Below, piece after piece: positions 42,113 through 51,400 of a stretch of 64,000 nucleotides of DNA. The notes under the pieces were generated by a model that had not been told where the DNA came from, did no database searches, and worked only from the letters and a program-made list of their open reading frames with translations. Source of the DNA: UBA6522 sp963664945 (GTDB lineage Bacteria; Pseudomonadota; Gammaproteobacteria; Steroidobacterales; Rariloculaceae); the NCBI GenBank assembly GCA_963664945.1, contig OY761822.1:4464001-4528000 (forward strand). Reading direction: 5' to 3'. The stretch's first letter is position 1, and each line of letters opens with the position of its first letter. Both the position numbers and the translations under genes were made by a program.

Positions 42113-42842
42113 GCTTTCACCCACAGGCATTCGATTCGTCGCCCGGATGGTCGAATCTCTTTCCTCTCCACCCCAAGCCCAGGTCAAGGAACCAGGGACG
42201 TGGCTTACACCGGAGTGGATCGAGTATTTTGGCCTGGCGTTGTCAGTCCACCACGGCACCACCACGGAACCGCTTGCGCAGAAGGCGTTTGAAACCGTGT
42301 TCCAGAATGCCTGTGAATCCGTTGGATGGAAGGTCGATAAACCAGAATCGGAAACTTGGCGATTTCTTGACTTGGTACTCCAGCGCAACAATGGTGCGGA
42401 GCACAAGCTTTCGCTCAAATCAACGGCTCAGAAACGTCTTTCTGCGAAGACGGTACATATTTCCAAACTGACTGAAGCCGCATGGGTGCAGGACATGCGT
42501 ACCGCGCGAGATCGTCGGGAACAGACGGTCAACCTATTCCAACAATATGTGGACGCGGTCGACTCGATCATGATGCTACGGGCTTTCCGCAGGCCGAAAC
42601 AGCGTCAGACGACACCATCCAAGTATCAACTAATCGAGATTCCGACCGAAACATTCCGGTCGTTGTTCAAATCTCCACTCCACGCATTTAATGCTGACGG
42701 GCCGACCATTGATTGCTCCTACGGCGGTTTCGACATGGCAGCCAGAGTGTCGCTGGATCGATCCGATGCAAAGATCACGATCAAGGCAATTCAGATTGCC
42801 GCCTGCACGGAACATGTGACATGGGAGATCGAACAGCGGTAA
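42078..42842 (+). CDS. Putative type II restriction endonuclease
   Basis: 254 residues from a TTG at 42078, overlapping the methyltransferase end. I do not recognise the exact family. A possible PD-(D/E)xK-like core is ETWRFLDLVLQRNNGAEHKL followed by SLKSTAQKRL (Asp/Glu...Ser-x-Lys-Ser), as expected for an endonuclease acting with a TSPPYW methylase. The position directly after the methyltransferase with overlap strongly supports a restriction partner. GC is lower than average. Confidence 0.7.
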   Translation: MTLTELKKRLDKLSPTGIRFVARMVESLSSPPQAQVKEPGTWLTPEWIEYFGLALSVHHGTTTEPLAQKAFETVFQNACESVGWKVDKPESETWRFLDLVLQRNNGAEHKLSLKSTAQKRLSAKTVHISKLTEAAWVQDMRTARDRREQTVNLFQQYVDAVDSIMMLRAFRRPKQRQTTPSKYQLIEIPTETFRSLFKSPLHAFNADGPTIDCSYGGFDMAARVSLDRSDAKITIKAIQIAACTEHVTWEIEQR

Positions 42843-42882
42843 GTATGCGATTGTTTAATACTTCGACGGCAATGAGACCGTG

Positions 42883-43140
42883 GTGACGGTCAAATCCTCA
42901 ATTTCGCTCACCGAGGAACAGTACGCCTTTGCCAGGTCGTTGGTCGAGGCCGGGAGTTTCGCCAGCCTGAGCGCGGTATTGCAGCAAGGCGTCGATTTGC
43001 TGCGTCAGCGAATGGATGCCGAGGAGCATGAGACGGCCGCTTTGCGAGAGATCCTGTCGCGGCGCCGCAAGGGCGAATTCGTTAGCGCGGAGCAAATGGA
43101 CTTGCGACCGAACCAGATGATTGCCGACAAGTGGCACTAA
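42883..43140 (+). CDS. ParD-like antitoxin, copy 2 (orphan)
   Basis: 85 residues, differing from copy 1 at about eight positions (for example SLTEEQYAFARSLVEAGSFA). The ribbon-helix-helix and dimer region are intact and no ParE follows. The start is the second of two adjacent GTG codons (42880 and 42883). It is convergent with the EcsC-family gene. Confidence 0.8.
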   Translation: MTVKSSISLTEEQYAFARSLVEAGSFASLSAVLQQGVDLLRQRMDAEEHETAALREILSRRRKGEFVSAEQMDLRPNQMIADKWH

Positions 43141-43207
43141 CCCGAACACCGTCCGTGGCATTCACCCGACACCGCTGTCCTACCAAGGTATGTCCTCTTC
43201 CGTCTCC
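42883..43207 (+). repeat. Second copy of a ~300-bp direct repeat (first copy 40250-40545)
   Basis: Similarity starts at GTGACGGTCAAATCCTCAAT in both copies and continues past the ParD stop into CACTAACCCGA, CACCCGACACCGCTGTCCT and TATGTCCTC. The second copy has about 24 extra nt just after the stop. The two copies, in the same orientation, flank the restriction-modification pair. Confidence 0.8.
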
Positions 43208-44070
43208 TCGTAACGTACGCCGACATCCGGTGGTGGCTGTACTGTCATCTCAATTGCATCGGGGCCGTACCTCTCGGCCAGCAACCTCTCGCGATACAGG
43301 TTATAGGCTGCATCGCAAACTCTGGCAGTGTAGTAGGCGTTGAAACCCGAACCGACCGCAGCACCGACTACGGGAACAACTTGCGCCAGCTTGGCCTTTG
43401 TCAGCCGAATGCCGACCGCTCGAGCGATCTGTTGGACAACTTGGACAAACGCATGCTCTTCAAGCGTGGCCCAGGTTTTCTTCATGGCGACGTCACGCGC
43501 GATTCGGACTAGCTCCGCCATTGCCACCTGTTTTGCACTGTCTTTCGGGCTCGACGCCAATCCCAGGACGTTCATGGCGAACAGGCGCTCCTGCTGCAAC
43601 GTTACGTCGAACCCGTAGTAGGTGGCGTATTCGCCAATGGCGCGGAGATTCAGCGTTACCAGCGCCGGCAAGTCGACAACAATTCCCGGAAGTCCCGCGA
43701 CGCCGGTTGCGGCCCCCTCGGCAGCTGCGAGGCTCTTGTATTTCGCGTCCAGAAAGCCCACAACCTTGTCGATGTCCTCCAGCCTGAGCTCGGTCAAGTC
43801 GCTCGGCTCCACTACGATGTGTCCTGCATTCCGAAACTCTTCGTAGATTGCGCCCCGCCGTATAGACCAATGCGCGGCATCGTTGCAGACGCCGACGACA
43901 CCCGAGACAGCCTTGCGGATGGCTTCCCCGATCGTTTCCCGCTCCAGGACCCAATCGGTCGCCTTGCTGAGCGGCCAATCGACTGCCCGCATCGCATGAC
44001 CGAGCCAGGTAATGTTCGGCGTTTTCCATTCATGGATCTCCGCGATTGCTCGCCTTTCGTACTCTGACAT
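43180..44070 (-). CDS. EcsC family protein
   Basis: 296 residues from the ATG at 44070 (MSEYERRAIAEIHEWKTPNI), preceded by a GGTGGA ribosome site. EcsC features: YERRAIAEIHEWK, WPLSKATDWVLERETI, AAEGAATGVAGLPGIVVDLP, ALVTLNLRAIGEYATYYGFD and AKLAQVVPVVGAAVGSGFNA. These proteins are membrane-associated and of unclear function. The end ETEEDIPW lies within the repeated segment shared with the PPIase end. Confidence 0.85.
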   Translation of the reverse strand: MSEYERRAIAEIHEWKTPNITWLGHAMRAVDWPLSKATDWVLERETIGEAIRKAVSGVVGVCNDAAHWSIRRGAIYEEFRNAGHIVVEPSDLTELRLEDIDKVVGFLDAKYKSLAAAEGAATGVAGLPGIVVDLPALVTLNLRAIGEYATYYGFDVTLQQERLFAMNVLGLASSPKDSAKQVAMAELVRIARDVAMKKTWATLEEHAFVQVVQQIARAVGIRLTKAKLAQVVPVVGAAVGSGFNAYYTARVCDAAYNLYRERLLAERYGPDAIEMTVQPPPDVGVRYEETEEDIPW

Positions 44071-44221
44071 TCCACCTTTCATCGGCGCTCTCGCTTTGCC
44101 CGCCCGAGTTGGGAGAAGGCCATCTCGACCATCATCAAGCGCAGGCGAATTCGGCAATCCATGGCGTAGTGTTCAGCGATTGCCGGGTCGCTGAGCCCGT
44201 CATGCCATGCGAGACGGTGGA

Positions 44222-44836
44222 TCAAACGGGTATCAGCGCGTTGTCCAGCGCGTCCGCCCGGTGACGTGCCTCCCGACCTTCGATGCGTGCCCAGTAGTCC
44301 ACCAGGGACGCACGCTTTTCGATCGTGTCGAACTCGAAACCCCAGCCGATGTGCGCGCCCAGGTACACGTCCGCGGCTGTGAAACGGGGCCCTGCCGCGT
44401 AGTCCGACTTCGCGAGCGCGGCCTCCAGCGTGTCCATTACGGCAGCGTACGTCCCGTACCCGACCATCCGTTCGCGTTCTTCCGGAACTTCGAACCCCAG
44501 GCTCCGGTTGATGATCGCCGCCTCCAGCGGTCCGGCCGCGAAGAACAGCCACCGGTAGTATGAGCCGCTTTCCTGTGGCGTCGGGGCGAGCCCGGCGTCT
44601 GGAAATGCGTCGGCCAGGTAGGCGCAAATGGCCGCCGTTTCCGTCACAACAACGCCGCGGTGGCTGATCGCCGGCACCTTGCCCATGGGATTGATGGCGA
44701 GATAGGGAGGCGACTTCATCTCGGGGCCGTACTCGATGATCTCGGTCCGGTATTCCGCACCTGCTTCCTCCAGCATCCACCGCGCGATGCGCCCGCGTGA
44801 ATGCGGATTCGTGTAGAAGACCAGGTCTTCGCTCAT
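44222..44836 (-). CDS. Glutathione S-transferase family protein
   Basis: 204 residues. The thioredoxin-fold N-terminus reads LVFYTNPHSRGRIARWMLEE, with YLAINPMGKVPAISHRGVVV and TETAAICAYLADAF, the last giving the glutathione-contacting E-T/S step; the all-helical C-terminal domain contains FTAADVYLGAHIGW with the conserved Asp cap. Cytoplasmic; conjugation or reduction role unknown. It is transcribed alone, divergent from the PQQ dehydrogenase. Confidence 0.9.
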   Translation of the reverse strand: MSEDLVFYTNPHSRGRIARWMLEEAGAEYRTEIIEYGPEMKSPPYLAINPMGKVPAISHRGVVVTETAAICAYLADAFPDAGLAPTPQESGSYYRWLFFAAGPLEAAIINRSLGFEVPEERERMVGYGTYAAVMDTLEAALAKSDYAAGPRFTAADVYLGAHIGWGFEFDTIEKRASLVDYWARIEGREARHRADALDNALIPV

Positions 44837-45037
44837 GGCATTCTCCTTGCCGAAGGCTGTGCGCAGGGCTTATACAGGGGCATTGGTCCCCGTTCAAGTT
44901 GGCCTTTTCCGTACAGTCCAAGACCGGGGCTGATCGAGGCTACCCGGTCTGATGGCAAAACCCCCTATTAGCCTGTAGCCAATTGTCTGATTCGCAAATC
45001 TGTACAACAATGCGGCACAAACACCAAGAGGGCCAAG

Positions 45038-47005
45038 ATGTATCATCGCTTTGAACAGTCCCCGCCTCGACAATACCCGCCTGGCACCCTTGCGGCGGCC
45101 GCGCTATTGGGCATGTGCGTCGGTACCGCGGCCGCGCAGGAGTCCTCCTACTGGCCCACCTTCGGCGGCCAGCCCGGAGGCGCGCAGTATTCCGAACTTG
45201 ACGAGATTCACACCGGCAACGTCTCCGAACTCGAAGTCGCCTGGACCCACCACTCCGGGGACGCCTCGTGGCTCGAGGCCACGCCCATCCATGCCAATGA
45301 CACGCTGTATTTCTGCACCGCGCTCAATCGCGTTTTCGCGGTCGACCCGGCCACTGGCGAGGAGCGATGGAGCTTTGACCCCCACGCCGACGATGGCGGG
45401 CTCGGCCTGATCGACGAGCCTCGGCGTGACGCCCGCTGCCGGAGCGTGGCTTATTGGGAGGCCGAATCGCCGCAGCCGGGCCAGGCGTGCGAGAAACGTG
45501 TCTTCAAGGGCGACGTCCACGGCAACATCTACGCCATCGACGGGGATACGGGCGCCTCGTGCGGAGACTTCGGTGCGGACAAGGGCCACCCGGGCTACGT
45601 CACGCACTGGGACTTCGAAGGCAACGGCGTCGGACCCCGGCATACCACTTCCGGACCCATCGTGGTCGGCGACCGGGTGATTGCCGCGGTGGGCGTGGAG
45701 GACAGTGTCGTCAACGCCAGCGACGGATTCGCTCGCGCATTCAACGTGCGAACCGGCGAACTGGAGTGGGAATTCAATCCGATTCCCCCGGACCGCGTTG
45801 ACGAAACCGGCGCAGCGAATGTCTGGTCCACGTTGAGCGCGGACCTGGAACGCAACCTCGTCTTCCTGCCGACGACCAGCGCATCGTCCGACTTCTACGG
45901 GGGGACGCGAACGTTCCCCATTCCCTATGCAACCGCGACCGTGGCGCTGTCGGCGGAAACCGGCGAGCCCGTCTGGCACTACCAGATCGTCCACCACGAC
46001 GTCTACGACTATGACCTTCCGGGACACCCGCTGATCGCGACGATCCGCAGGGACGGCGAAGAACACGATGTGGCGATCCAGCAGACAAAGATGGGATTTA
46101 CCTTCGTATTCGACCTGGATACCGGCGAGTCGCTGTTCCCGATTGAAGAACGCCCGATCCCCGCCTCCGACGTGCCCGGAGAAGTAACCTCGCCAACTCA
46201 ACCGTTCCCGCTGTTGCCGGAGTGGTTCACACCTACCACCCTGACCCGCGACGACCTGTTCGGACTGACGCCGCTGGACCGCCGCTGGTGCCAGCGCCAA
46301 TTCGACGAACTGCGCTACGAGGGCATGTACACACCCCCCAGCATCCAGGGTTCGCTGCACTATCCCGGCTTCCAGGGGGGCGGCAACTGGGGCGGCGCGG
46401 CCTTCGATCCCAACTCCAACCTGCTCATCGTCAAGTCGCTGGACATCGCCACCCGGCACTGGCTGCGGCCAAACGAAGGCGGTGCGATCACGCCCATGCC
46501 GGGCGCCGACGGTGCGGGCGCTCCCAACGTCAGCGCGAGTTCCTCGGGTCCGGGCGACCCCATGCCGGGAACGCCCTACCGGACGCAGAACGAGTTCTTC
46601 ATGTCGCCGCTGGGGATTCCCTGTACCCCGCCGCCCTGGGGCAGCCTGACCGCCATCGACATGGACTCCGGCGAGATTCGCTGGCAGATGCCCTTCGGCC
46701 AGATTCGCCGTTTCGGCATCACGGTGCCGAAGTTCATGGGCTGGGGGACTGCCATTATCGGCGGCCCCATCACCACCGCCGGCGGACTGATCTTCATGGC
46801 CGCGTCCATGGACAAGAAGTTCCGCGCGCTGGACGTACGCACCGGCGAGGAACTCTGGCAGGCAACGCTCCCCTATGCGGGCATGGCGGTGCCGATGACC
46901 TACATGGCCGGGGGACGGCAGTACGTGGTGATCGCTGCGGGAGGCAATCGGCGAACGTATACTACGGAGGGTGACGCGCTGGTAGCCTTCGCCCTGGGGG
47001 AGTAA
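45038..47005 (+). CDS. PQQ-dependent dehydrogenase (quinoprotein), periplasmic
   Basis: 655 residues with a signal peptide ending VGTAAAQ. Propeller motifs: FAVDPATGEERWSFDP, GNIYAIDGDTGASCG, WHYQIVHHDVYDYDLPGHPL (PQQ-site HxxxWD-like region, here HHDVYDYD) and FRALDVRTGEELW. An N-terminal TWPxF-type start and no cytochrome c CxxCH motif indicate the glucose/quinate type that passes electrons to ubiquinone, here without membrane helices. ATG at 45038 with AGAGGG upstream. The substrate is unknown. Followed after 7 nt by the DUF6152 gene. Confidence 0.9.
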   Translation: MYHRFEQSPPRQYPPGTLAAAALLGMCVGTAAAQESSYWPTFGGQPGGAQYSELDEIHTGNVSELEVAWTHHSGDASWLEATPIHANDTLYFCTALNRVFAVDPATGEERWSFDPHADDGGLGLIDEPRRDARCRSVAYWEAESPQPGQACEKRVFKGDVHGNIYAIDGDTGASCGDFGADKGHPGYVTHWDFEGNGVGPRHTTSGPIVVGDRVIAAVGVEDSVVNASDGFARAFNVRTGELEWEFNPIPPDRVDETGAANVWSTLSADLERNLVFLPTTSASSDFYGGTRTFPIPYATATVALSAETGEPVWHYQIVHHDVYDYDLPGHPLIATIRRDGEEHDVAIQQTKMGFTFVFDLDTGESLFPIEERPIPASDVPGEVTSPTQPFPLLPEWFTPTTLTRDDLFGLTPLDRRWCQRQFDELRYEGMYTPPSIQGSLHYPGFQGGGNWGGAAFDPNSNLLIVKSLDIATRHWLRPNEGGAITPMPGADGAGAPNVSASSSGPGDPMPGTPYRTQNEFFMSPLGIPCTPPPWGSLTAIDMDSGEIRWQMPFGQIRRFGITVPKFMGWGTAIIGGPITTAGGLIFMAASMDKKFRALDVRTGEELWQATLPYAGMAVPMTYMAGGRQYVVIAAGGNRRTYTTEGDALVAFALGE

Positions 47006-47012
47006 AAAAACA

Positions 47013-47435
47013 ATGATTCGGAATGACCTAATGTTGCCGACAACGTCTGCATGGATTCGGTCCAGGCGGGCAACGTGCCTTGGCCCGGCGATCGTCGCGG
47101 CCCTTCTTGCAACGGCTTCCGCATGGGCACATCACAGCCACCCGCACTACTTCAGGGGAAGCTTTACGCACATGGAGGGAACGATCACGGAGGTGCATTG
47201 GTTGAATCCTCATTCGTGGGTGTATCTTGAGGTCACAGGCGACGACGGCCAGCCCACGGTCTGGGCGCTCGAGGGTGCGGCTGCGTCGACACTGCAAGGG
47301 AATGGATGGACTCCTGAGATGGTCGAGGTGGGCGACACGATTACCGTTCGCTGCCATCCGCTCAAGGATGGTTCAGCCGGGTGCCTGCTGGGGTATATCA
47401 CAATGGAGAACGGCGTGGAGAAAGAGTTTGACTGA
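47013..47435 (+). CDS. DUF6152 family secreted protein
   Basis: 140 residues. A signal peptide ends ATASAWAHHSHPHYF. The core has GTITEVHWLNPHSWVYLEVT, VWALEGAAASTLQGNGWTPE and GDTITVRCHPLKDGSAGCLL, the DUF6152 pattern, an OB-like fold, with His-rich N-terminus after cleavage. It is often found beside PQQ or alcohol dehydrogenases. Here it is 7 nt downstream of one, so co-transcribed and probably a periplasmic companion (inference). Confidence 0.82.
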   Translation: MIRNDLMLPTTSAWIRSRRATCLGPAIVAALLATASAWAHHSHPHYFRGSFTHMEGTITEVHWLNPHSWVYLEVTGDDGQPTVWALEGAAASTLQGNGWTPEMVEVGDTITVRCHPLKDGSAGCLLGYITMENGVEKEFD

Positions 47436-47487
47436 GTGCGCCAGCCACGATATGCCGCCCGATTCCCCCCGATCCAGGGAGACAAAC

Positions 47488-48150
47488 ATGCGCTTGCCCA
47501 GGCTTCTGTACGTAGTGCCACTCGCCCTGCTTTGCGGCCAATCTCAGGCTCAGGGCTGGATGCAATACGCAAACCTCGAGGACAGGTTCGCCGTCAACTT
47601 TCCCGTCGAACCCGACATTACCGAGACGACCTACCTGTCGGAGTATCGCGGCATCATGCCCGCGCGCGTGTATGCGGCGAATCGGGGGGAGAGTCGCTAT
47701 TCGGTTACGGTGGTCGACTACACCGAAACGGAACGGTTATTGGCGGAACGCGCGGAGCGGACCGGGGAGCGCCTGAGACCGGATGACGCGCCGGGCGACA
47801 TAATGGGTGCAGTCGCCTACGCCACCTGGAACATCCGCAGGCGAGGCGGTGAGGTGACCTACGATTCCTGGGCGCACTATGACCGGATCCCCGGCCACCT
47901 GTTGCAGGTTACGAACGCCGACAAATCGCGAACCTATGCCGGAATCTTCCTGCACGCCAGGCGCCTGTATATCGTGGAGGCCACGGTACCCCCGGGGTCC
48001 CCGCCGCCCGGTCTTTTCCAGCAATCGCTGAATATCCTCGACGAGCAGGGCCGGCGTGTCCGGTACAGATACGAGATCGACGAGGACGGCGAGATTCACT
48101 TTGTCCGCGAAGCGCCTCGCGAGCAATTGGCCGGTGAGCCGTCGGAATGA
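47488..48150 (+). CDS. Secreted protein of unknown function
   Basis: 220 residues from the ATG at 47488, preceded by GGGAGA. A signal peptide (LLYVVPLALLCGQSQAQ) precedes a domain beginning WMQYANLEDRFAVNFPVEPD, then YAANRGESRYSVTVVDYTET and SRTYAGIFLHARRLYIVEAT. The F.V.FP..P pattern and VTVVDY resemble small periplasmic proteins of the PsbP/DUF1795-like fold, but I cannot name a family with confidence. It is third in the PQQ dehydrogenase-DUF6152 operon. Confidence 0.65.
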   Translation: MRLPRLLYVVPLALLCGQSQAQGWMQYANLEDRFAVNFPVEPDITETTYLSEYRGIMPARVYAANRGESRYSVTVVDYTETERLLAERAERTGERLRPDDAPGDIMGAVAYATWNIRRRGGEVTYDSWAHYDRIPGHLLQVTNADKSRTYAGIFLHARRLYIVEATVPPGSPPPGLFQQSLNILDEQGRRVRYRYEIDEDGEIHFVREAPREQLAGEPSE

Positions 48151-48208
48151 CGCACGCGAGCGGTTCGCCGTGAGCCTCCGTCCCGGTAACTGAAGTCGGT
48201 TAATCCTG

Positions 48209-48388
48209 CTACGGCGCGCTGCGGCCCAGGTCCAGCAGCACGTCGTCCATGATCTTGTGGTTGCCAAGTTCGCCTCCTCCGAAGACCCATTCGCTGGGTT
48301 TCGGTCTGACGTCGATGTAGTCGCCTTCGGCCGACGTTTCCCAGGTCGTCACATAGATTTGGCTTTCCGCCGAGCCGTCCGCACCGAG
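48209..48388 (-). pseudogene. C-terminal fragment of an unrecognised protein
   Basis: The minus strand reads SAESQIYVTTWETSAEGDYI, DVRPKPSEWVFGGGELGNHK and IMDDVLLDLGRSAP, then a stop. It looks like real protein (low-bias composition, regular strand pattern) but has only an in-frame GTG directly after an upstream stop, so it is probably the end of a truncated gene, cut where the helicase island begins. I do not recognise the family. Confidence 0.35.
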
Positions 48389-48451
48389 CACGGCTCATTC
48401 GTAAGGGTATCCAAGAATTCACTGCAAATATTTCGGCATATACACCGTGTG

Positions 48452-51400
48452 CTACAAGTCTGCCCAAAGCCAATCCAACTCCGAAAAGGCGAGCCTCCGG
48501 TCAAAGTTTTGAATATTGTCCCGGACGTTTAGGATGAGGCATCGGTCGCTGCCGCCGTTCCGCGGTCCCCGCAGGCCTCTACCAATCATCTGGAAATAGA
48601 GATTGGGACTGTATACCGGTCGTGCCACAATGACCGCTCGAGTCTTTGGCGCGTCGAATCCCTCTCGAAATACGCCATAGTTGACAAGCGCCTTGACTGC
48701 GCCACCCCTAAATTCTTCGACCACTCGGCGACGAGTCGCCGTTTCCGTCTCTCCACTGACCGCTCGTGACCGGATGCCGCTGCGATTAAGGAGTGCCGCC
48801 AATGTCTTAGCGTGTTCTACCGAAGTAGCAAAGATGAGAGTGGGCCAGTTTGGCTCAATATACGTCTTGTACGCTTCGATAATGCGTTTTGTTCGGCTAG
48901 CGCTCAGAGCAATCCGCTTCTCCACACTTTGTGGGAGCCAAGGTAACCTCCTCCATTTTTCCAATTCGTGCAATCTATCGACGGAGCCTAAAGCGTCCCC
49001 CAAGATATCAGCTAAGGAAAACGATTCTCCCTCAATGGTTTCGTGATCGGCTTGGGCAAGCACTCCGAAATTTTGCAAATATCTTATGACGGTGTCCGGT
49101 TCGTCACATACAAACGCACCAGTATCCAGTCTTCTACTGCCGTAACGGCGGACTAACCACTTTGTTTCTTCCTCATCATGTCCTCGATAAGGTGTCGCGG
49201 TGAGACCGATAAGAAACGGTTCCTCCACACGTTGAAAACGAGTGAGGCCAATCTCCTGCATGACCGATGTGAAGGTTGGCGCAATCGAACGGTGTGCCTC
49301 ATCGAACACCACCAACCTTGAGCTGGATAGAAACTGGTAATCTCGCCGATGATTGGATAGTTTGGCGTTGAGAGTCTGTATTGTGGCGACAACAACATGT
49401 CGATCGCTCGTTGGACGCGGTTTTGGCTGCCCTGCCCACATTCTGGATATCCGGAGACGTGATCCAGGAGCGCCTATGCTTGTCCAAACTTGACGCCATG
49501 CCTCCACTGCTTGCTCACAGAGCTCGTCGCGGTCGGCAACCCAAAGAACGTCACCAACAAATCCATCATCGCGCATCGCTTCGACAATCGCCTGCACGGC
49601 AACACGTGTCTTGCCCGATCCAGTGGGTAGACTGACCATCCCACGTCGTTCAGCGCCATTCCCTTGTTTTGCGCGTAACATTTTCCGAATATTCTCGGTA
49701 ATGGTGTACTGATACGGATGGAGTTTTGGAAGCGAATAAGGACCCAATGCTTCAACGAACGGACCGCGCTTTCTCCTTCGCTCCCCGGCCCATTCAGCAG
49801 CAAATCCTAGAGACCTCACAAATTTTATGGCCCGCGACGATCCGGCCCAGTGGGACGGTGGATCGAGATGATCCAATGCTGTCCTGTACTGCTTGAGCGC
49901 GTCAGTATGCCAAGTCGCGATAGCGGCTTCTGCAATATCAATGCCTGTCGTCGACTTGCCTTCGCTTTCAAGTACAGCGAGAAGCGAATCCGGAAGCTCT
50001 GCGCGTAGCGTATTTTCTCCCAAAGCGGCGAGAAGACGCTCGGCGTCCGTCGAATGTCGCCGTATGACGATCCGCCGATCTTCGACCTCTTGTGGTGTCC
50101 TCCGGTGCAAAATTTCATCGATTTGCTGGGCAGTCAGTTCAAGTTCCAGTTCGTCCACGACGAGACGGAGCTTGCGTTGCTCGTCATCTTCAACATTTCC
50201 GAGCAGATAGAGGTCGGGGGAGTAGAAAACACACTCGGTCAATTGACCAAGGACAAGGATTCGTTCGCAATGAGCGAGGCGGCAATGCATTCGATGTTCC
50301 GGTAGATACTCCTTCAATCCAGGCCAGATATCAGTCAATGGAATCGGATCGGCTTCGCCGAAAAATTCCGGTATCGGTTCTGCCAAGTCGAAAACCGTCT
50401 TGAGCTTGTCGGCCATCGGATGAGCCAGCAAGGTATGAAGCGCTTCCGGGTGCCTTGGGGATGATCCGAGGGCGTCTGCCAGAGGAACAATTTCATCGGC
50501 CACTCGGATTTTTCCATGAATCCGAAGCATATGAATTGCTAGAGAATCGAATTTCATCTTTGGATATGATTTCCGATTGGTGCCGCTGTGCCGCATTGTC
50601 CACGACTTGTAGCACGCTGGCAGCTTCAGCAATGCATCCGTATAGAGCGCTCCACCCTCATCGGAGAGTACGGCAAGCACGTTCAGCGGGCCCGCTCCAG
50701 TTCTCAAGTTAAAGCCGAGGTAGCCGTAAGCAGGTTCATGGGGCAGATCAGGTCGTTTGCGATACTGCTCTTCGCAATTGCGTTCGTACTCGGACCATTG
50801 CGGCTCAAGCGAAAGGTTTCTGTAACCTTGTGGTTTCTCGGTCACACCAAATTCGCGTATTAGATTTTCGTCGAGTTTGTGAAAACTTGTGTCCACAGTC
50901 GTCACGCTATCTCGGCTGCCATCCCTAGGTACAATCTCACCTGGCAGCAATACTGAATGCAAGGGCTGCCACTCTCCTGACAAAGTTCGGATACGCAGCG
51001 AATCAAGGCACCCGAACTGCGCCACAATTTCTTGGGCATCTTTGGGCTCCAACGCGCGCGACAAGGCCCAGAATCTTCTATAGAGTCCGTCGTGCAGGTT
51101 CTGACTGAATCCGATTCGCTTCGCGATGAGCCTAAAAGTAGCTTCCGGCGACGGTGACTGGATACCCAATACCCGTAGTGATTTTATTGTTTCGCTGTCC
51201 GACGCCAATTCCGGATGCACGTAAGACTCCGATCCCGATGAAATCTCGTCAATGCAGACATCGACTGCAAGAAAGAGGGAGTCGGGATCGGGTATCTGCC
51301 AATCACCGCTTTTCGTTAGAACAATATGGCCAAGCCCTTCGGATGATCTTATCTTCGGTGGGATCGCGGCAGCGACCTTAACAGCCGCCATGGAGGCTCG

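Noticed and set aside
44079..44222. Short frame ending LGRAKRERR between the EcsC and GST genes
   Set aside because: Only a TTG or internal ATG start, overlaps the EcsC start, and no family match recognised.
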